Positions 34,277 to 43,391 are shown, numbered from the stretch's first letter. The stretch: 64,000 bases of DNA from JAGPCK01 sp041675505 (GCA_041675505.1 JBAYTR010000013.1:83871-147870), one strand, 5' to 3'. The notes: a model not told the origin generated them from the letters alone. Program-made: numbers and translations.

Positions 34277-35334
34277 TTGAGTGAACGCAGGGTTATTTTC
34301 GCTCCTTGTTTCAATTGCATTAAAGCCGAAGTAATTAACGTATCTCCGCTTTTCAGTCCTTCTGTTACCTGAATAAACTGATCATTTCGAATACCGGTTT
34401 TGATTTTTACTTCCAGCACAGAATCGCCTTTAGCAAGAAAAACTTTTTGTCCTTTTAATATCGGAATTACCGCCTCCGTTGGAATCATTACCGCATCAGA
34501 AACTTCTTTGAGCGGCACCTGTACCTGTACAAATGCACCGGGATATAATGTACCGTTGTTGGCACACACCGCACGCAATTGCAGGTTACGGGTCAACTCA
34601 TCAATGCGTGGTTCTACAGCATAAATTTTTGCTTCACGCAAAACTTCGCTGCCTTCTGTTTTGAAAAAAATGGTTTGTCCGCTTTGCACCTGTGCGGCAT
34701 AACGCTCAGGCACTGAAAATTCAATTTTAATGCGGTCGATTTTATGAAAGCCTGCAATACGGGCATTGGGTGTAACGTAAGCTCCTTCGCTGATGTATTT
34801 TAATCCGATTACTCCGTCAAACGGTGCAATCACTTCTGTTTTACGAATTTGTTCTTTGGCTTGCGCTACGTCAGCTTTAGCGGTATTCAGTTCGTTCAAA
34901 GCCTGGTCGTATTCCGTTTGGCTGATGCCTTCTTTTTTAAGCATCTCTTTTTGCCTGCGTTCCATTTCCTCAGCCAGTCGCAAACGTGATTCTGCTTTAC
35001 GCAACATAGCCTGCCACTCGGCATCATTTATTTTAAGCAAGAGTTTTCCTTTGCTTACTCGGGCACCTTCTTCAAAGTACAAACCCACAATTTTGCCGTT
35101 GGTTTCAGCTTGAAGTTCCACCTGTTCATCCGCCAGCAAAGTACCGGATGTTTTTACCACATTGTTGAGGGCAGATGATTTAATCAGCATGCCCTGAACA
35201 GGCAGCGGACCTTGCATACCCGGCTTTCCGTTGCCCGCAGCAGAGCCTTCTTTTTTACCAAAGAATTTCGGAATTAACAGCACTAACAATACAACTATAA
35301 TAAGTAGCCAACGCCACAGTTTATTTTTCATCAT
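34273..35334 (-). CDS. RND efflux periplasmic adaptor (membrane fusion protein)
   Basis: A 353-aa HlyD/AcrA-type adaptor: N-terminal membrane anchor (WLLIIVVLLVLLIPKFF), lipoyl half-motif (VELQAETNGKIVGLYFEEGA), coiled coil (~105-155), second lipoyl half (APFDGVIGLKYISEGAYV) and a beta-barrel domain. It links the permease with the TolC channel. It lies between marR-type and permease genes and overlaps both. Confidence 0.92.
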   Translation of the reverse strand: MMKNKLWRWLLIIVVLLVLLIPKFFGKKEGSAAGNGKPGMQGPLPVQGMLIKSSALNNVVKTSGTLLADEQVELQAETNGKIVGLYFEEGARVSKGKLLLKINDAEWQAMLRKAESRLRLAEEMERRQKEMLKKEGISQTEYDQALNELNTAKADVAQAKEQIRKTEVIAPFDGVIGLKYISEGAYVTPNARIAGFHKIDRIKIEFSVPERYAAQVQSGQTIFFKTEGSEVLREAKIYAVEPRIDELTRNLQLRAVCANNGTLYPGAFVQVQVPLKEVSDAVMIPTEAVIPILKGQKVFLAKGDSVLEVKIKTGIRNDQFIQVTEGLKSGDTLITSALMQLKQGAKITLRSLK

Positions 35335-35830
35335 CCAGCTTACCCAGTGTCTTTAAATATTGAACAATGTATTGATCGGAGGGAATGGGCATCATATTTT
35401 GGCTGATACGCTCCAACATGCTGTAAAAAAGTTCCCGTTCCGTTTTACTGAATCCCTTGAAGGCCCAGTCATTCACCATCTGGTAATCCCGCCCCATTGA
35501 TTCTGCCACTGCATACGCTTTTGATGTAGGTGTAATTAAGTATGCTCTTCTGTCATCAGGATTTTCTTTCCGTTCAACCAGTCCTTTCGATTCAAGGTAA
35601 TCAACAATTCTGACAATGGATGATTTATCTACATCAGTCATATTAGCCAAATCCTGTTGAGACACTCCCTGATGTTTAACAACCATGCGCAACATCGTTT
35701 GGTATTTGTCAATTGTCTTGTCGCTGGCATGGTAGGTAAGTATTCCGAAATACTTTTTGGCCAAAATCCCCAGTTTTATCGACAGCGCTTCTTTATCGTT
35801 TTTAAACTCAAGTTTAGGTGTGCCCCTCAT
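35321..35830 (-). CDS. MarR-family transcriptional regulator of the efflux operon
   Basis: A 169-aa winged-helix protein. The recognition helix/wing region reads GVSQQDLANMTDVDKSSIVR and YLESKGLVERKENPDDRRAY, the hallmark of MarR. As first gene of the efflux operon it probably autorepresses and controls the pump in response to a small ligand. It overlaps the adaptor gene by 14 bases. No operator palindrome was resolved in the 103-base region shared with mnmE. Confidence 0.9.
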   Translation of the reverse strand: MRGTPKLEFKNDKEALSIKLGILAKKYFGILTYHASDKTIDKYQTMLRMVVKHQGVSQQDLANMTDVDKSSIVRIVDYLESKGLVERKENPDDRRAYLITPTSKAYAVAESMGRDYQMVNDWAFKGFSKTERELFYSMLERISQNMMPIPSDQYIVQYLKTLGKLDDEK

Positions 35831-35911
35831 TTTTTATTTGAAATTTGGCCACTAAGGTACAAATTCCGAGCCACGCTCTCTAATAAAACCATGAGTTTCC
35901 TAACGAAGTAT

Positions 35912-35919
35912 TAACTTTG
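35912..35919 (+). promoter_or_regulatory. -7 box (TAACTTTG) for mnmE
   Basis: Exact TAnnTTTG match ending 14 bases before the mnmE ATG. Confidence 0.4.
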
Positions 35920-35933
35920 AACCTGAATTTTAC

Positions 35934-37307
35934 ATGAATCAACTCGACCCATCTTCAACCATTTGTGCTCCGGCAACTGCCCCGGGTATTGGCGCCATCT
36001 CCGTTATCCGTGTATCGGGAGCCGAAGCACTCAACCTGGTAACGGCTGTGTTTAAAGGACATAAACTGAATGAAGTTCACTCGCACACGGTTCATTTTGG
36101 AAAAATTACAGACGGAGAAAAAGTAATTGATGAAGTACTGGCCACCGTGTTTGTAGCACCCGCTTCTTACACTGGTGAACATACGGTGGAAATCAGTTGC
36201 CACGGCTCAACGTTTATTCAGCAACGTATTTTGGAATTGCTGGTACGCAAGGGCGCGCGCATGGCTCAACCGGGGGAGTTTACCTTAAGGGCCTTTCTGA
36301 ATAAAAAACTGGATCTTTCGCAAGCTGAGGCTGTGGCTGATTTAATCTCGGCTGATTCCGAAGCATCGCTCCAAACAGCCCTGAAACAGATGCGGGGTGG
36401 TTATTCCACTTTTATTCAACGTATGAGGGAAGAACTGATTGGTTTTGCCTCTCTTATCGAACTGGAGCTGGACTTCAGCGAAGAGGATGTGGAGTTTGCC
36501 AACCGAGCACAATTGCTTCAATTGTTGCACAACGTTCAACAGCTTATTCAATCACTCATTGACTCCTTCCAATACGGGAATGCGATTAAAAACGGTGTAC
36601 CAACAGTAATTGCGGGAAAACCCAACGCAGGAAAAAGTACGCTGCTTAATTCGTTGCTCAAAGAAGACCGGGCCATTGTAAGCAATATCGAAGGCACCAC
36701 CCGCGACACCATCGAAGAACGATTGGTGGTAGACGGATTGGTTTTCCGGTTGATTGATACAGCCGGTATTCGTGAGGCTGAATCAGTGATTGAAGCGGCA
36801 GGTATTGAACGCACACTGGAAAAACTGAAGCAGGCAGAAATTATTCTGTACCTGTTTGACGTAAACACTACCACGCCCGAAATATTACAAGCTGAACTAA
36901 ATGCCTTACCAACGGCTAAGATATTGGCTATAGGCAATAAGATTGACCTGAGTACTGAAAAAGAAGTACAGGAAAAATGGTCGGCCATACAGGTGCCGAT
37001 ATTGTTTATCTCCGCCAACAACGAAGAACACATCGGGCAATTGCTCACTACTCTAAAAAATTTAGTAGCCACAGCTGAACATGCCCCCAACCAAGTGGTG
37101 ATTACCAACCTGCGCCACTACCAGGCTCTGCTTAACGCCACCGCCTCCCTTCAGCAGGTACAAAACGCCTTAACATCGGGCATTAGCGGTGAGTTGGTTG
37201 CTTTTGATATACGCAAGGCTATTTTCCATTTAGGTGAGATTACCGGGGAGATTACTACAGACGATTTGCTGGAGTCAATTTTTTCTAAATTTTGTATCGG
37301 TAAATAA
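35934..37307 (+). CDS. mnmE: tRNA modification GTPase MnmE
   Basis: A 457-aa GTPase that with MnmG installs the cmnm5 group on wobble uridine 34. N-terminal folate-binding domain (TICAPATAPGIGAISVIRVSG), the formyl-THF region (HGSTFIQQRILELLV; PGEFTLRAFLNKKLDLSQAE), central helices, G domain with G1 GKPNAGKST (~residue 228), G2 TTRDTIEE, G3 DTAGIRE, G4 GNKIDL, and the invariant C-terminal CIGK. Normal family length. Divergent from the efflux operon. Confidence 0.97.
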   Translation: MNQLDPSSTICAPATAPGIGAISVIRVSGAEALNLVTAVFKGHKLNEVHSHTVHFGKITDGEKVIDEVLATVFVAPASYTGEHTVEISCHGSTFIQQRILELLVRKGARMAQPGEFTLRAFLNKKLDLSQAEAVADLISADSEASLQTALKQMRGGYSTFIQRMREELIGFASLIELELDFSEEDVEFANRAQLLQLLHNVQQLIQSLIDSFQYGNAIKNGVPTVIAGKPNAGKSTLLNSLLKEDRAIVSNIEGTTRDTIEERLVVDGLVFRLIDTAGIREAESVIEAAGIERTLEKLKQAEIILYLFDVNTTTPEILQAELNALPTAKILAIGNKIDLSTEKEVQEKWSAIQVPILFISANNEEHIGQLLTTLKNLVATAEHAPNQVVITNLRHYQALLNATASLQQVQNALTSGISGELVAFDIRKAIFHLGEITGEITTDDLLESIFSKFCIGK

Positions 37308-37659
37308 CTACCTTAAATGACTCTTTCTTAGAATTCTAAACTAATCCCAACTAAAGTCTCCCAGTCCAATACACCACTAATTATTGGCATACTTAGTGTA
37401 CAAACTATTGAACAAACTTTATTAGAAGGGTTATCAAACAAAATGCAGATTAAATAAATTGAAAACTGAAACTCATTTACAACACTTTAGTTATCTCAAA
37501 TATAGATTGTAATTCATTGCCCAAAGAATAAAAATTGTAGAAATTTATACTTTTTTTTATACTTCTGACCATTATATTATGTATAGTTGCTTAGAATATA
37601 AACAATCTTGAGTCGTACATTTGAATATTAGTTGTATAGAAAATCGATAATTTTGAATC
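37308..37659. other. AT-rich gap before the three-gene module
   Basis: About 350 bases with no convincing gene on either strand. A 12-base palindrome (TTAGAATTCTAA, 37329 region) and a TAATTTTG -7-like box (37648-37655, five bases before the next ATG) are the only features I see. The AT content rises sharply directly after mnmE. Confidence 0.5.
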
Positions 37660-38313
37660 ATGCAAAAACTACAAATTCCTTCAGATTTTGAAATAGGCTT
37701 CAAGGATTTAGTTGGTATCGAAGAATCATGCTTTATCGAAATTGAGTCCTACATAGCAAAAACTCCACTAGGCATTAGCCCATCTAATTTTATACTTGGA
37801 TTAATTGAGGTAAATACTTCTCGAATTTCAACTAATTTGGCTAATGTGATATATAGTTTTGGTGAGTTATTGTCAAAAAAATATACTTCTTCAATTACAG
37901 AATTAGCAGTTGAATTGACAAATGCATACAAGAAAAATGCTCCAACTGTTAATGAAAAACTTCTGGAAGAACGACTGATCCGAATATTCAGCGTAAGTGA
38001 AAATCTTATACTATCTTCAAAAGCAATCGAGCTATTAAAAGAAAATGATAATGTCTACATAGATTCAAGAATTATTACAGACATCCGATTAGTTTTCAAT
38101 AACGAATTAACAAGCAAAGATAAATGCGCATTAATAATTCATAATTTACGACTTAACTACCTAGCATCCGGAGGTGAAAAAGAATTTTACCTGAGTTTAG
38201 ACAGAACTGATTTACAAAAATTAAAAGAAACAATTGAAAGAGCTATAAAAAAGGAACAGCACATAATTGAGGATAATTTAGGCAAATTTAAATTCATTCA
38301 CATAGATGAGTAA
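37660..38313 (+). CDS. Hypothetical protein, gene 1 of an AT-rich three-gene module
   Basis: A 217-aa soluble, largely helical protein with no signal peptide. Its C-terminal third carries a patterned block: YIDSRIITDIRLVFNNE, then IIHNLRLNYLASGGEKEFYL, then LDRTDLQKLKETIERAIKK. I recall this arrangement (DARI-T-DLRPVF ... FFVALD..DL..L...I.RA..K) from unknown-function proteins in many bacteria, and it reminds me of COMM-domain-like layouts; this is memory, not a search. GC is low (20 of 60 at 37681-37740). It overlaps gene 2 by 8 bases, so the module is translationally coupled. Confidence 0.65.
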   Translation: MQKLQIPSDFEIGFKDLVGIEESCFIEIESYIAKTPLGISPSNFILGLIEVNTSRISTNLANVIYSFGELLSKKYTSSITELAVELTNAYKKNAPTVNEKLLEERLIRIFSVSENLILSSKAIELLKENDNVYIDSRIITDIRLVFNNELTSKDKCALIIHNLRLNYLASGGEKEFYLSLDRTDLQKLKETIERAIKKEQHIIEDNLGKFKFIHIDE

Positions 38314-39007
38314 TTCTTCATTTGACAAAAAAGAACGGCTAAACATAGAAATGCCAAGACTGCTTGCATCTAAAGGTAAAATTACACATAATAGATATCG
38401 CAGCCAAAGTATAAATTATGTTGTAAGTAATCCGAGATACGAATCTTGCTTACCTCAACAAATTAATGCTTCAACTCTTAATGTCACTGATAAAAATAGT
38501 TGGCAAACATTAGTGGAAAACAAACCTACTAGTCCTGCTTTAAGGGGACCTACAGTAATCATTTTGGACACAATAGTATTTAAGCCAAACAATCGAAAAA
38601 AGCTAGAACAAACGATAGAAGAAGCTAAAGCATTGCTAAAATATGAAGATGATTGGGACGATAACGGAAGTTTGTCCACAAGCAATGAGACATTCACTTT
38701 TGCAACTTCATTTTTAAGAAAGTATGCAGATGCACTTGCCTGCGCACATTTTTCAATCGATATTCCTTTTATAGACATTACTGTTGATGGTGGCATATCA
38801 TTAAAATGGGAAAATGACAAAGCTATATTTTTTATTATTTTTGAGAAAGACGCAACCGATTTTGCTTATTATTATGGTGAAAATAAGAATAGCAAACAAC
38901 CTGATAAAATCAAAAATGGATACAAAATTTCAGATATAGTAGATGACGTCTTAATTGCATGGATGAAGAAAAATATTGCGTATGAGGAGTTTATTAGGTC
39001 CCGATGA
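38306..39007 (+). CDS. Hypothetical protein, gene 2 of the three-gene module
   Basis: A 233-aa soluble protein. The N-terminal ~95 residues are polar; from ~105 the sequence has a recurrent pattern: ALLKYEDDWDDNGSLSTSNE, then FSIDIPFIDITVDGGISLKW, then FFIIFEKDATDFAYYYGEN. The WDD/E-G-G-S and P-DGGI-L-W elements recur in short accessory proteins I have seen in other bacteria. Function is unknown. It overlaps gene 1 by 8 bases and gene 3 by about 26-32 bases. Confidence 0.65.
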   Translation: MSNSSFDKKERLNIEMPRLLASKGKITHNRYRSQSINYVVSNPRYESCLPQQINASTLNVTDKNSWQTLVENKPTSPALRGPTVIILDTIVFKPNNRKKLEQTIEEAKALLKYEDDWDDNGSLSTSNETFTFATSFLRKYADALACAHFSIDIPFIDITVDGGISLKWENDKAIFFIIFEKDATDFAYYYGENKNSKQPDKIKNGYKISDIVDDVLIAWMKKNIAYEEFIRSR

Positions 39008-39512
39008 AAATACTTTTAGACATGTTCTTGCAAGTGAAAGAGATAAATTAAATAAATCTATTCCAGCAGAAAGATGCTTTCAACCCAAAAAAAACGACCA
39101 AGGATTACTATCAGTTGACTCTGAAACATTAATATCGCCCGAAGAATCACTTGCAATAAAAGGTTCTCAATACAAAACTGGGACTCAAAACTTCAAATCT
39201 CCAGAATTTTGGGAGATATATTCACTTAGTGTGAGGTCATTAGTATTAATAGATAAGACAATCACAGTCTTTCATGACCCAATCATTATAACGCCACCTG
39301 AAATTGGTAATCCAAGTAATCCGGCTCATTGCTTAATTGATTTATCTCAAGTAATGAACCGTATAGATGCACCAGAAATTATAACTCAAATTCGAAAACA
39401 CGCTATTAATAGAAAAGTCCACATAGATATGGAAAAAGTATTTCAACTGTTGGAAAAAATGAGAAAACTTTCGATACCCGAAACTGAAGAAGGAAGTACA
39501 CCTGCAGAGTAG
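38976..39512 (+). CDS. Hypothetical protein, gene 3 of the three-gene module
   Basis: A 178-aa soluble protein without membrane segments. Recurrent motifs are RCFQPKKNDQGLLSVDSETL near residue 35, EIYSLSVRSLVLIDKTITVF in the middle and NPSNPAHCLIDL (~125): an LSVD plus NPAH signature that I associate with unknown accessory proteins located next to gene-2-like partners. The start could also be ATG 38982. Probably one operon with genes 1 and 2. Confidence 0.65.
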   Translation: MRMRSLLGPDENTFRHVLASERDKLNKSIPAERCFQPKKNDQGLLSVDSETLISPEESLAIKGSQYKTGTQNFKSPEFWEIYSLSVRSLVLIDKTITVFHDPIIITPPEIGNPSNPAHCLIDLSQVMNRIDAPEIITQIRKHAINRKVHIDMEKVFQLLEKMRKLSIPETEEGSTPAE

Positions 39513-39607
39513 TGAGGCTTATATACTCTTACTAATTAGAAAGACAAATGCATATTTCATCTGATTAAAATGACCAAATTCTGCTATATATTCACCATTA
39601 AAAAATA

Positions 39608-39850
39608 ATGCAACAAGGGCCCGATACTTCGATTCTGCTTTCATTGGTGAATACCAAAATGCCTTATGGCAAGTACAAGGATGTGCTGTTGTATAAAATC
39701 CCTATGCATTACCTCGAGTGGATGAAGCGCAATGGTTTCCCCAAAAATAAACTGGGGCAACAACTGGAAACCTTATTTGAAATTAAACTCAACGGATTGG
39801 AGTTTCTGCTGCAACCACTTATTAATGCTTCAAAAACAGGTAACCGATAA
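39608..39850 (+). CDS. DUF3820 family small protein
   Basis: An 80-aa protein with the DUF3820 signature MPYGKYKDVLLYKIPMHYLE, FPKNKLGQQLETLFEIKLNG. The family is annotated as putative quorum-sensing-regulated factor but its biochemical role is unclear. Moderate GC returns here, so the AT-rich island ends between 39512 and 39608. Confidence 0.85.
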   Translation: MQQGPDTSILLSLVNTKMPYGKYKDVLLYKIPMHYLEWMKRNGFPKNKLGQQLETLFEIKLNGLEFLLQPLINASKTGNR

Positions 39851-39895
39851 ATCACCACCGTTTACCGCCCTTACCACTTGCTGTACCTTTTTACT

Positions 39896-39927
39896 GTTGT
39901 GGCATCAAAAACAAGCACTTAGCTTTG
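39896..39927 (+). promoter_or_regulatory. Promoter of the LiaF/LytS/LytTR operon
   Basis: GTTG (39896-39899), 20-base spacer, then TAGCTTTG (39920-39927), an exact TAnnTTTG. The ATG follows 21 bases later at 39948. Confidence 0.55.
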
Positions 39928-39947
39928 TGGCCTAATTCATTAAAACA

Positions 39948-40730
39948 ATGAACGACTTTTTTAAACAAGCAGGCTGGGACGAAGAAAGGTGGATGAAATG
40001 GCAACAGCAACACCAACGTGGCAGAGTGTATGGCGGAATTATTCTGTTGCTGGTAGGTGCAGTACTGCTGGCCCGTCAGGCGGGGGTAGTATTTCCTGCA
40101 TGGCTGTTTACCTGGGAATTTTTTCTGATTGTACTCGGTATTTACATCGGAGCAAAACATGCCTTTCATGGTAAGGGTTGGCTCATTCCCATTGTTATAG
40201 GTGCCGCATTTTTAGTTGATGACATTTATCCCGACATTCCCTTTTCCCAGTTCGTGTGGCCGGCACTGATTATTCTGGTAGGCGTATCAATGATTTTTTC
40301 TTCCCGCAAAAAGGTGGATAGCAAACAAATGTGGGATAAACTAAAAGCTACCGAACGCGGATGTGAGTTTGCCAAAGAAACATCTACCACACAAGATTAT
40401 GTTGATGCAACTTCCGTATTTGGTTCAGTAAAAAAACACATACTCTCTAAAAATTTCAAAGGCGGAGAAATCACCACTTTTATGGGCGGCTCTGAAATTA
40501 ATTTGTGTCAGGCTGACCTTACCGAAAAAGCCACACTGGAAGTAACGCAGGTATTTGGCGGAACACGCATAGTAGTGCCATCGCACTGGGATATCCAATC
40601 AGAGATGACGGCTGTGTTGGGTGGCATTGAAGACAAACGTCCTATGGGCAACAATAACGCTGACGGAAGTAAGGTACTACTCATAAGAGGCACCACAGTA
40701 TTTGGCGGCATTGAAATCACCAGCTACTGA
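39948..40730 (+). CDS. LiaF-like membrane protein
   Basis: A 260-aa protein: after a charged N-terminus four hydrophobic segments (~25-110; GGIILLLVGAVLLARQ is typical of the LiaF/DUF5668 transmembrane domain), then a soluble C-terminal domain of repeated short strands (SVFGSVKKHILS, GGEITTFMGGSEINL, TQVFGGTRIVVP, TTVFGGIEI) as in LiaF-like C-terminal beta-helices. LiaF modulates envelope-stress signalling. It stands 16 bases before a LytS-type kinase and likely tunes it. Confidence 0.82.
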   Translation: MNDFFKQAGWDEERWMKWQQQHQRGRVYGGIILLLVGAVLLARQAGVVFPAWLFTWEFFLIVLGIYIGAKHAFHGKGWLIPIVIGAAFLVDDIYPDIPFSQFVWPALIILVGVSMIFSSRKKVDSKQMWDKLKATERGCEFAKETSTTQDYVDATSVFGSVKKHILSKNFKGGEITTFMGGSEINLCQADLTEKATLEVTQVFGGTRIVVPSHWDIQSEMTAVLGGIEDKRPMGNNNADGSKVLLIRGTTVFGGIEITSY

Positions 40731-40745
40731 TAATACTTCTGAAGA

Positions 40746-41813
40746 ATGCCGGGCATAGCTGTTAAAAGAGAATTCAGTGCCAGACAAATGTTGCTGGCAT
40801 TTGCTGTATGGTGGAGCATATGGATTGTGATTGATACCTATATTTTACATTACATGGGTATTGATTACCTCACCTCCTTTTACGACAGCATAGTGGTAAA
40901 TTTATTACTCGCAGGTATTGGTGCAGGCATGTTTAACAGCATGCGTTTTTACCGACCCGATAATGAAAATTATTTTTACCTGCGTTTGTGGATTTTGCTG
41001 CTGTCTATCGGGGTAACTGCTTTGCAACAATACCTGTTCACCTTTATAGGCAAGGGTAACACCGCGTACCTGGAACTTGCACATAAAGCTATACCCATAC
41101 GTTTCTGTTTTAACTTTCTGATGATTTCTTTTGTATCGCTGCTCAACTGGCTGTGGTACTACTTCAAATCATTGGAAGAAGAAACCAAACGGCAGAGTGA
41201 TGCGGAAAAGCTGGCCAAAGAAGCTGAACTCACCATGTTGCGCCAGCAACTGCAACCGCACTTTTTATTCAACAGCCTCAACTCCATCAGTGCATTGGCC
41301 GGTTCACGACCGGAAGAGGCAAGACACATGATTCAGCAACTCTCTGATTTTTTGCGCGGCACTTTGCGTAAGGATGAGGGCCAACTGGTTTCACTGGAAG
41401 AAGAAATTGCACACTTGCAACTGTACCTGGAAATTGAAAAAGTGCGCTTCGGTCACCGGTTAAATACAGAAATAAAAACGGGTGATGATTGCCGCAAAAA
41501 AATGATTCCGCACCTGTTGCTGCAACCATTGGTAGAAAATGCCATCAAATTCGGGTTGTACGATACCACCGAAGCCATTACCATCCACATCGAAACTACC
41601 TGTACTGAACAGGAACTTCATGTAAGCATCACCAATCCGTTTGACCCTGCTACTTCTGCTCCACGCCAAGGAACAGGCTTCGGGTTAAACTCCATACAAC
41701 GCAGGTTGTATTTATTGTATGCCCGACAAGATTTGGTGCAGACAAAAATCAACGACCGCACATTTACCACATTTGTAAACATTCCACAACATGATAAAAG
41801 CCCTGCTCATTGA
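40746..41813 (+). CDS. LytS/YehU-type sensor histidine kinase
   Basis: A 355-aa membrane histidine kinase. Four transmembrane segments fill residues ~10-140, followed by a coiled coil, then the His_kinase domain: phospho-acceptor His172 in LRQQLQPHFLFNSLNSI, and the ATPase domain with PHLLLQPLVENAIKFG (N box) and GTGFGLNSIQRRL. It pairs with the LytTR regulator downstream, overlapping it by 23 bases. Confidence 0.92.
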   Translation: MPGIAVKREFSARQMLLAFAVWWSIWIVIDTYILHYMGIDYLTSFYDSIVVNLLLAGIGAGMFNSMRFYRPDNENYFYLRLWILLLSIGVTALQQYLFTFIGKGNTAYLELAHKAIPIRFCFNFLMISFVSLLNWLWYYFKSLEEETKRQSDAEKLAKEAELTMLRQQLQPHFLFNSLNSISALAGSRPEEARHMIQQLSDFLRGTLRKDEGQLVSLEEEIAHLQLYLEIEKVRFGHRLNTEIKTGDDCRKKMIPHLLLQPLVENAIKFGLYDTTEAITIHIETTCTEQELHVSITNPFDPATSAPRQGTGFGLNSIQRRLYLLYARQDLVQTKINDRTFTTFVNIPQHDKSPAH

Positions 41814-42534
41814 TGATGAACCCCTCGCCCGCAGCATTGTGCGCGAGTATCTGCAAAATTACCCTGATATTGAAATAGTACAGGAATGCAATGATGGTTT
41901 TGAAGGAGTAAAAGCCATTCAACAACACCAGCCCGAATTAATTTTCCTCGACATACAAATGCCCAAAATAAACGGCTTTGAAATGCTGGAACTTGTAGAA
42001 GAACATCCGTCAGTTATTTTCACTACGGCTTTTGACGAGTATGCCCTCAAAGCATTTGAAACGCATGCCATCGATTATTTATTAAAACCCTTCAGTAAAG
42101 ATCGATTTGACAAAGCCATTCAAAAATGGCGCGAACAATACAGCAGCGAAAATGCTAAAAAGAAAACAGATGCACTTTTGGAAAATACTTCACAACAGCC
42201 GGAGCAGTCACAACGTGTGGTAGTAAAAACCGGCAGCAAAATTCGCATTATTCCCGTGCACGATATTCTGTATTTTGAGGCAGATGACGATTACATCCGT
42301 ATTCATACTGCTGACGGATCATTCCTCAAAAAGAAAACCATGCAGTACTTTGAACAAACGCTGAACTCCTTGCAGTTTGTAAGGGTACACCGTTCCTATA
42401 TTATTCAGGTAGCTTACCTCACACGCATTGATCAGGAAAACGGGGAACACCACACCGCTATTCTGAAAAACGGAGCCAAGGTTCCGTTAAGCAGAACAGG
42501 ATACCCCAAACTGAAAGAAGTATTGGGCATGTAA
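41791..42534 (+). CDS. LytTR-family response regulator
   Basis: A 247-aa response regulator. Receiver domain with acidic pocket (LIDDEPLARS), phospho-acceptor Asp54 in LIFLDIQMPKING, and the conserved Lys in DYLLKPFSKDRF; C-terminal LytTR DNA-binding domain (IRIIPVHDILYFEADDDYI, FVRVHRSYIIQ). Cognate to the adjacent kinase. Target genes cannot be deduced, but the LiaF-like gene of the same operon is likely among them. Confidence 0.93.
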   Translation: MIKALLIDDEPLARSIVREYLQNYPDIEIVQECNDGFEGVKAIQQHQPELIFLDIQMPKINGFEMLELVEEHPSVIFTTAFDEYALKAFETHAIDYLLKPFSKDRFDKAIQKWREQYSSENAKKKTDALLENTSQQPEQSQRVVVKTGSKIRIIPVHDILYFEADDDYIRIHTADGSFLKKKTMQYFEQTLNSLQFVRVHRSYIIQVAYLTRIDQENGEHHTAILKNGAKVPLSRTGYPKLKEVLGM

Positions 42535-42569
42535 CCGTATTTTGAAATTCATCCTGCAACTTTGCACCC

Positions 42570-43355
42570 ATGTTCCCACAGGATGTTTTTGATTTTACTT
42601 CCACACTCACCGGACAAACCCTAAAGTTAACAAAAGCTGCTTTTGGTGCCATACTCCATTTACCCAAGGAACAAATAACGCTGCTGCTCATCCAAACCAA
42701 TCAAGCAACTGAAGAATCAATTACCTCCATACAACAACAACATCTGGCTCTCGGCAGAAAAGTAATTTGTTTATGGGAGGACGTGTGGATGTCTCAGTCT
42801 GAAAAAGTGAAAAGCCGTTTAACAGCACTGTGCGGTAAAGCCCGAAAAATACATGCACGACAAACCGAAGTAAAACGGCTTGATACTGTCACGGCTAAAA
42901 CATTTTTGGATAAACATCACCTGCAGCAGTATGCTACCGCTTATTATAAATATGGCTTATACCAAAACGAACAATTGATGGCCGTGGCCACATTCAGCAA
43001 CAGTCGCGTTATGCATGACGGACCTGTACCTTACCGCAGCTACGAACTGGTACGTTTTGCGTGTACACAGGGAACTATCATTAACGGTGGGTTGAGCAAA
43101 TTATTGAGGCATTTTATAACCCAACATCACCCCGCACATTTAATGACCTATATTGACTTAGATTGGGGCGATGGAAAAAGTTTTGAAAAGTTCGGGTTCA
43201 CGGTAGAATCCATACTCCCGGCATTTGTCTTTTACGTAAAACCCGGAGAATGGAAACGTATTCCTTTGCACAAATTCGATGACCGCCAATCACCCTTCTG
43301 CAAAAAAGTATGGAACAGCGGAAATAAAAAAATGGTGCTTGATTTACGTAAATAA
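42570..43355 (+). CDS. Hypothetical protein with Hef-like/GNAT-type C-terminal domain
   Basis: A 261-aa soluble protein. The N-terminal part (~1-100) is not recognised; the C-terminal part (~105-240) has a pattern found in phage-type proteins annotated as Hef-like homing endonucleases: LMAVATFSNSRVM, YELVRFACTQGTIINGGLSK, MTYIDLDWGDGKSFEKFGF. This is reminiscent of a GNAT acyltransferase fold. No nuclease residues are obvious. It stands 35 bases after the response regulator and ends at a strong terminator. Confidence 0.55.
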   Translation: MFPQDVFDFTSTLTGQTLKLTKAAFGAILHLPKEQITLLLIQTNQATEESITSIQQQHLALGRKVICLWEDVWMSQSEKVKSRLTALCGKARKIHARQTEVKRLDTVTAKTFLDKHHLQQYATAYYKYGLYQNEQLMAVATFSNSRVMHDGPVPYRSYELVRFACTQGTIINGGLSKLLRHFITQHHPAHLMTYIDLDWGDGKSFEKFGFTVESILPAFVFYVKPGEWKRIPLHKFDDRQSPFCKKVWNSGNKKMVLDLRK

Positions 43356-43356
43356 A

Positions 43357-43391
43357 AAAACGGCTCTGCGTAAATTACACAGAGCCGTTTT
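43357..43391. terminator. Bidirectional terminator
   Basis: A 12-bp perfect stem AAAACGGCTCTG/CAGAGCCGTTTT with an 11-base loop separates the Hef-like gene (plus) from the tail-fibre-like gene (minus); A/T tracts flank both sides. Confidence 0.88.
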
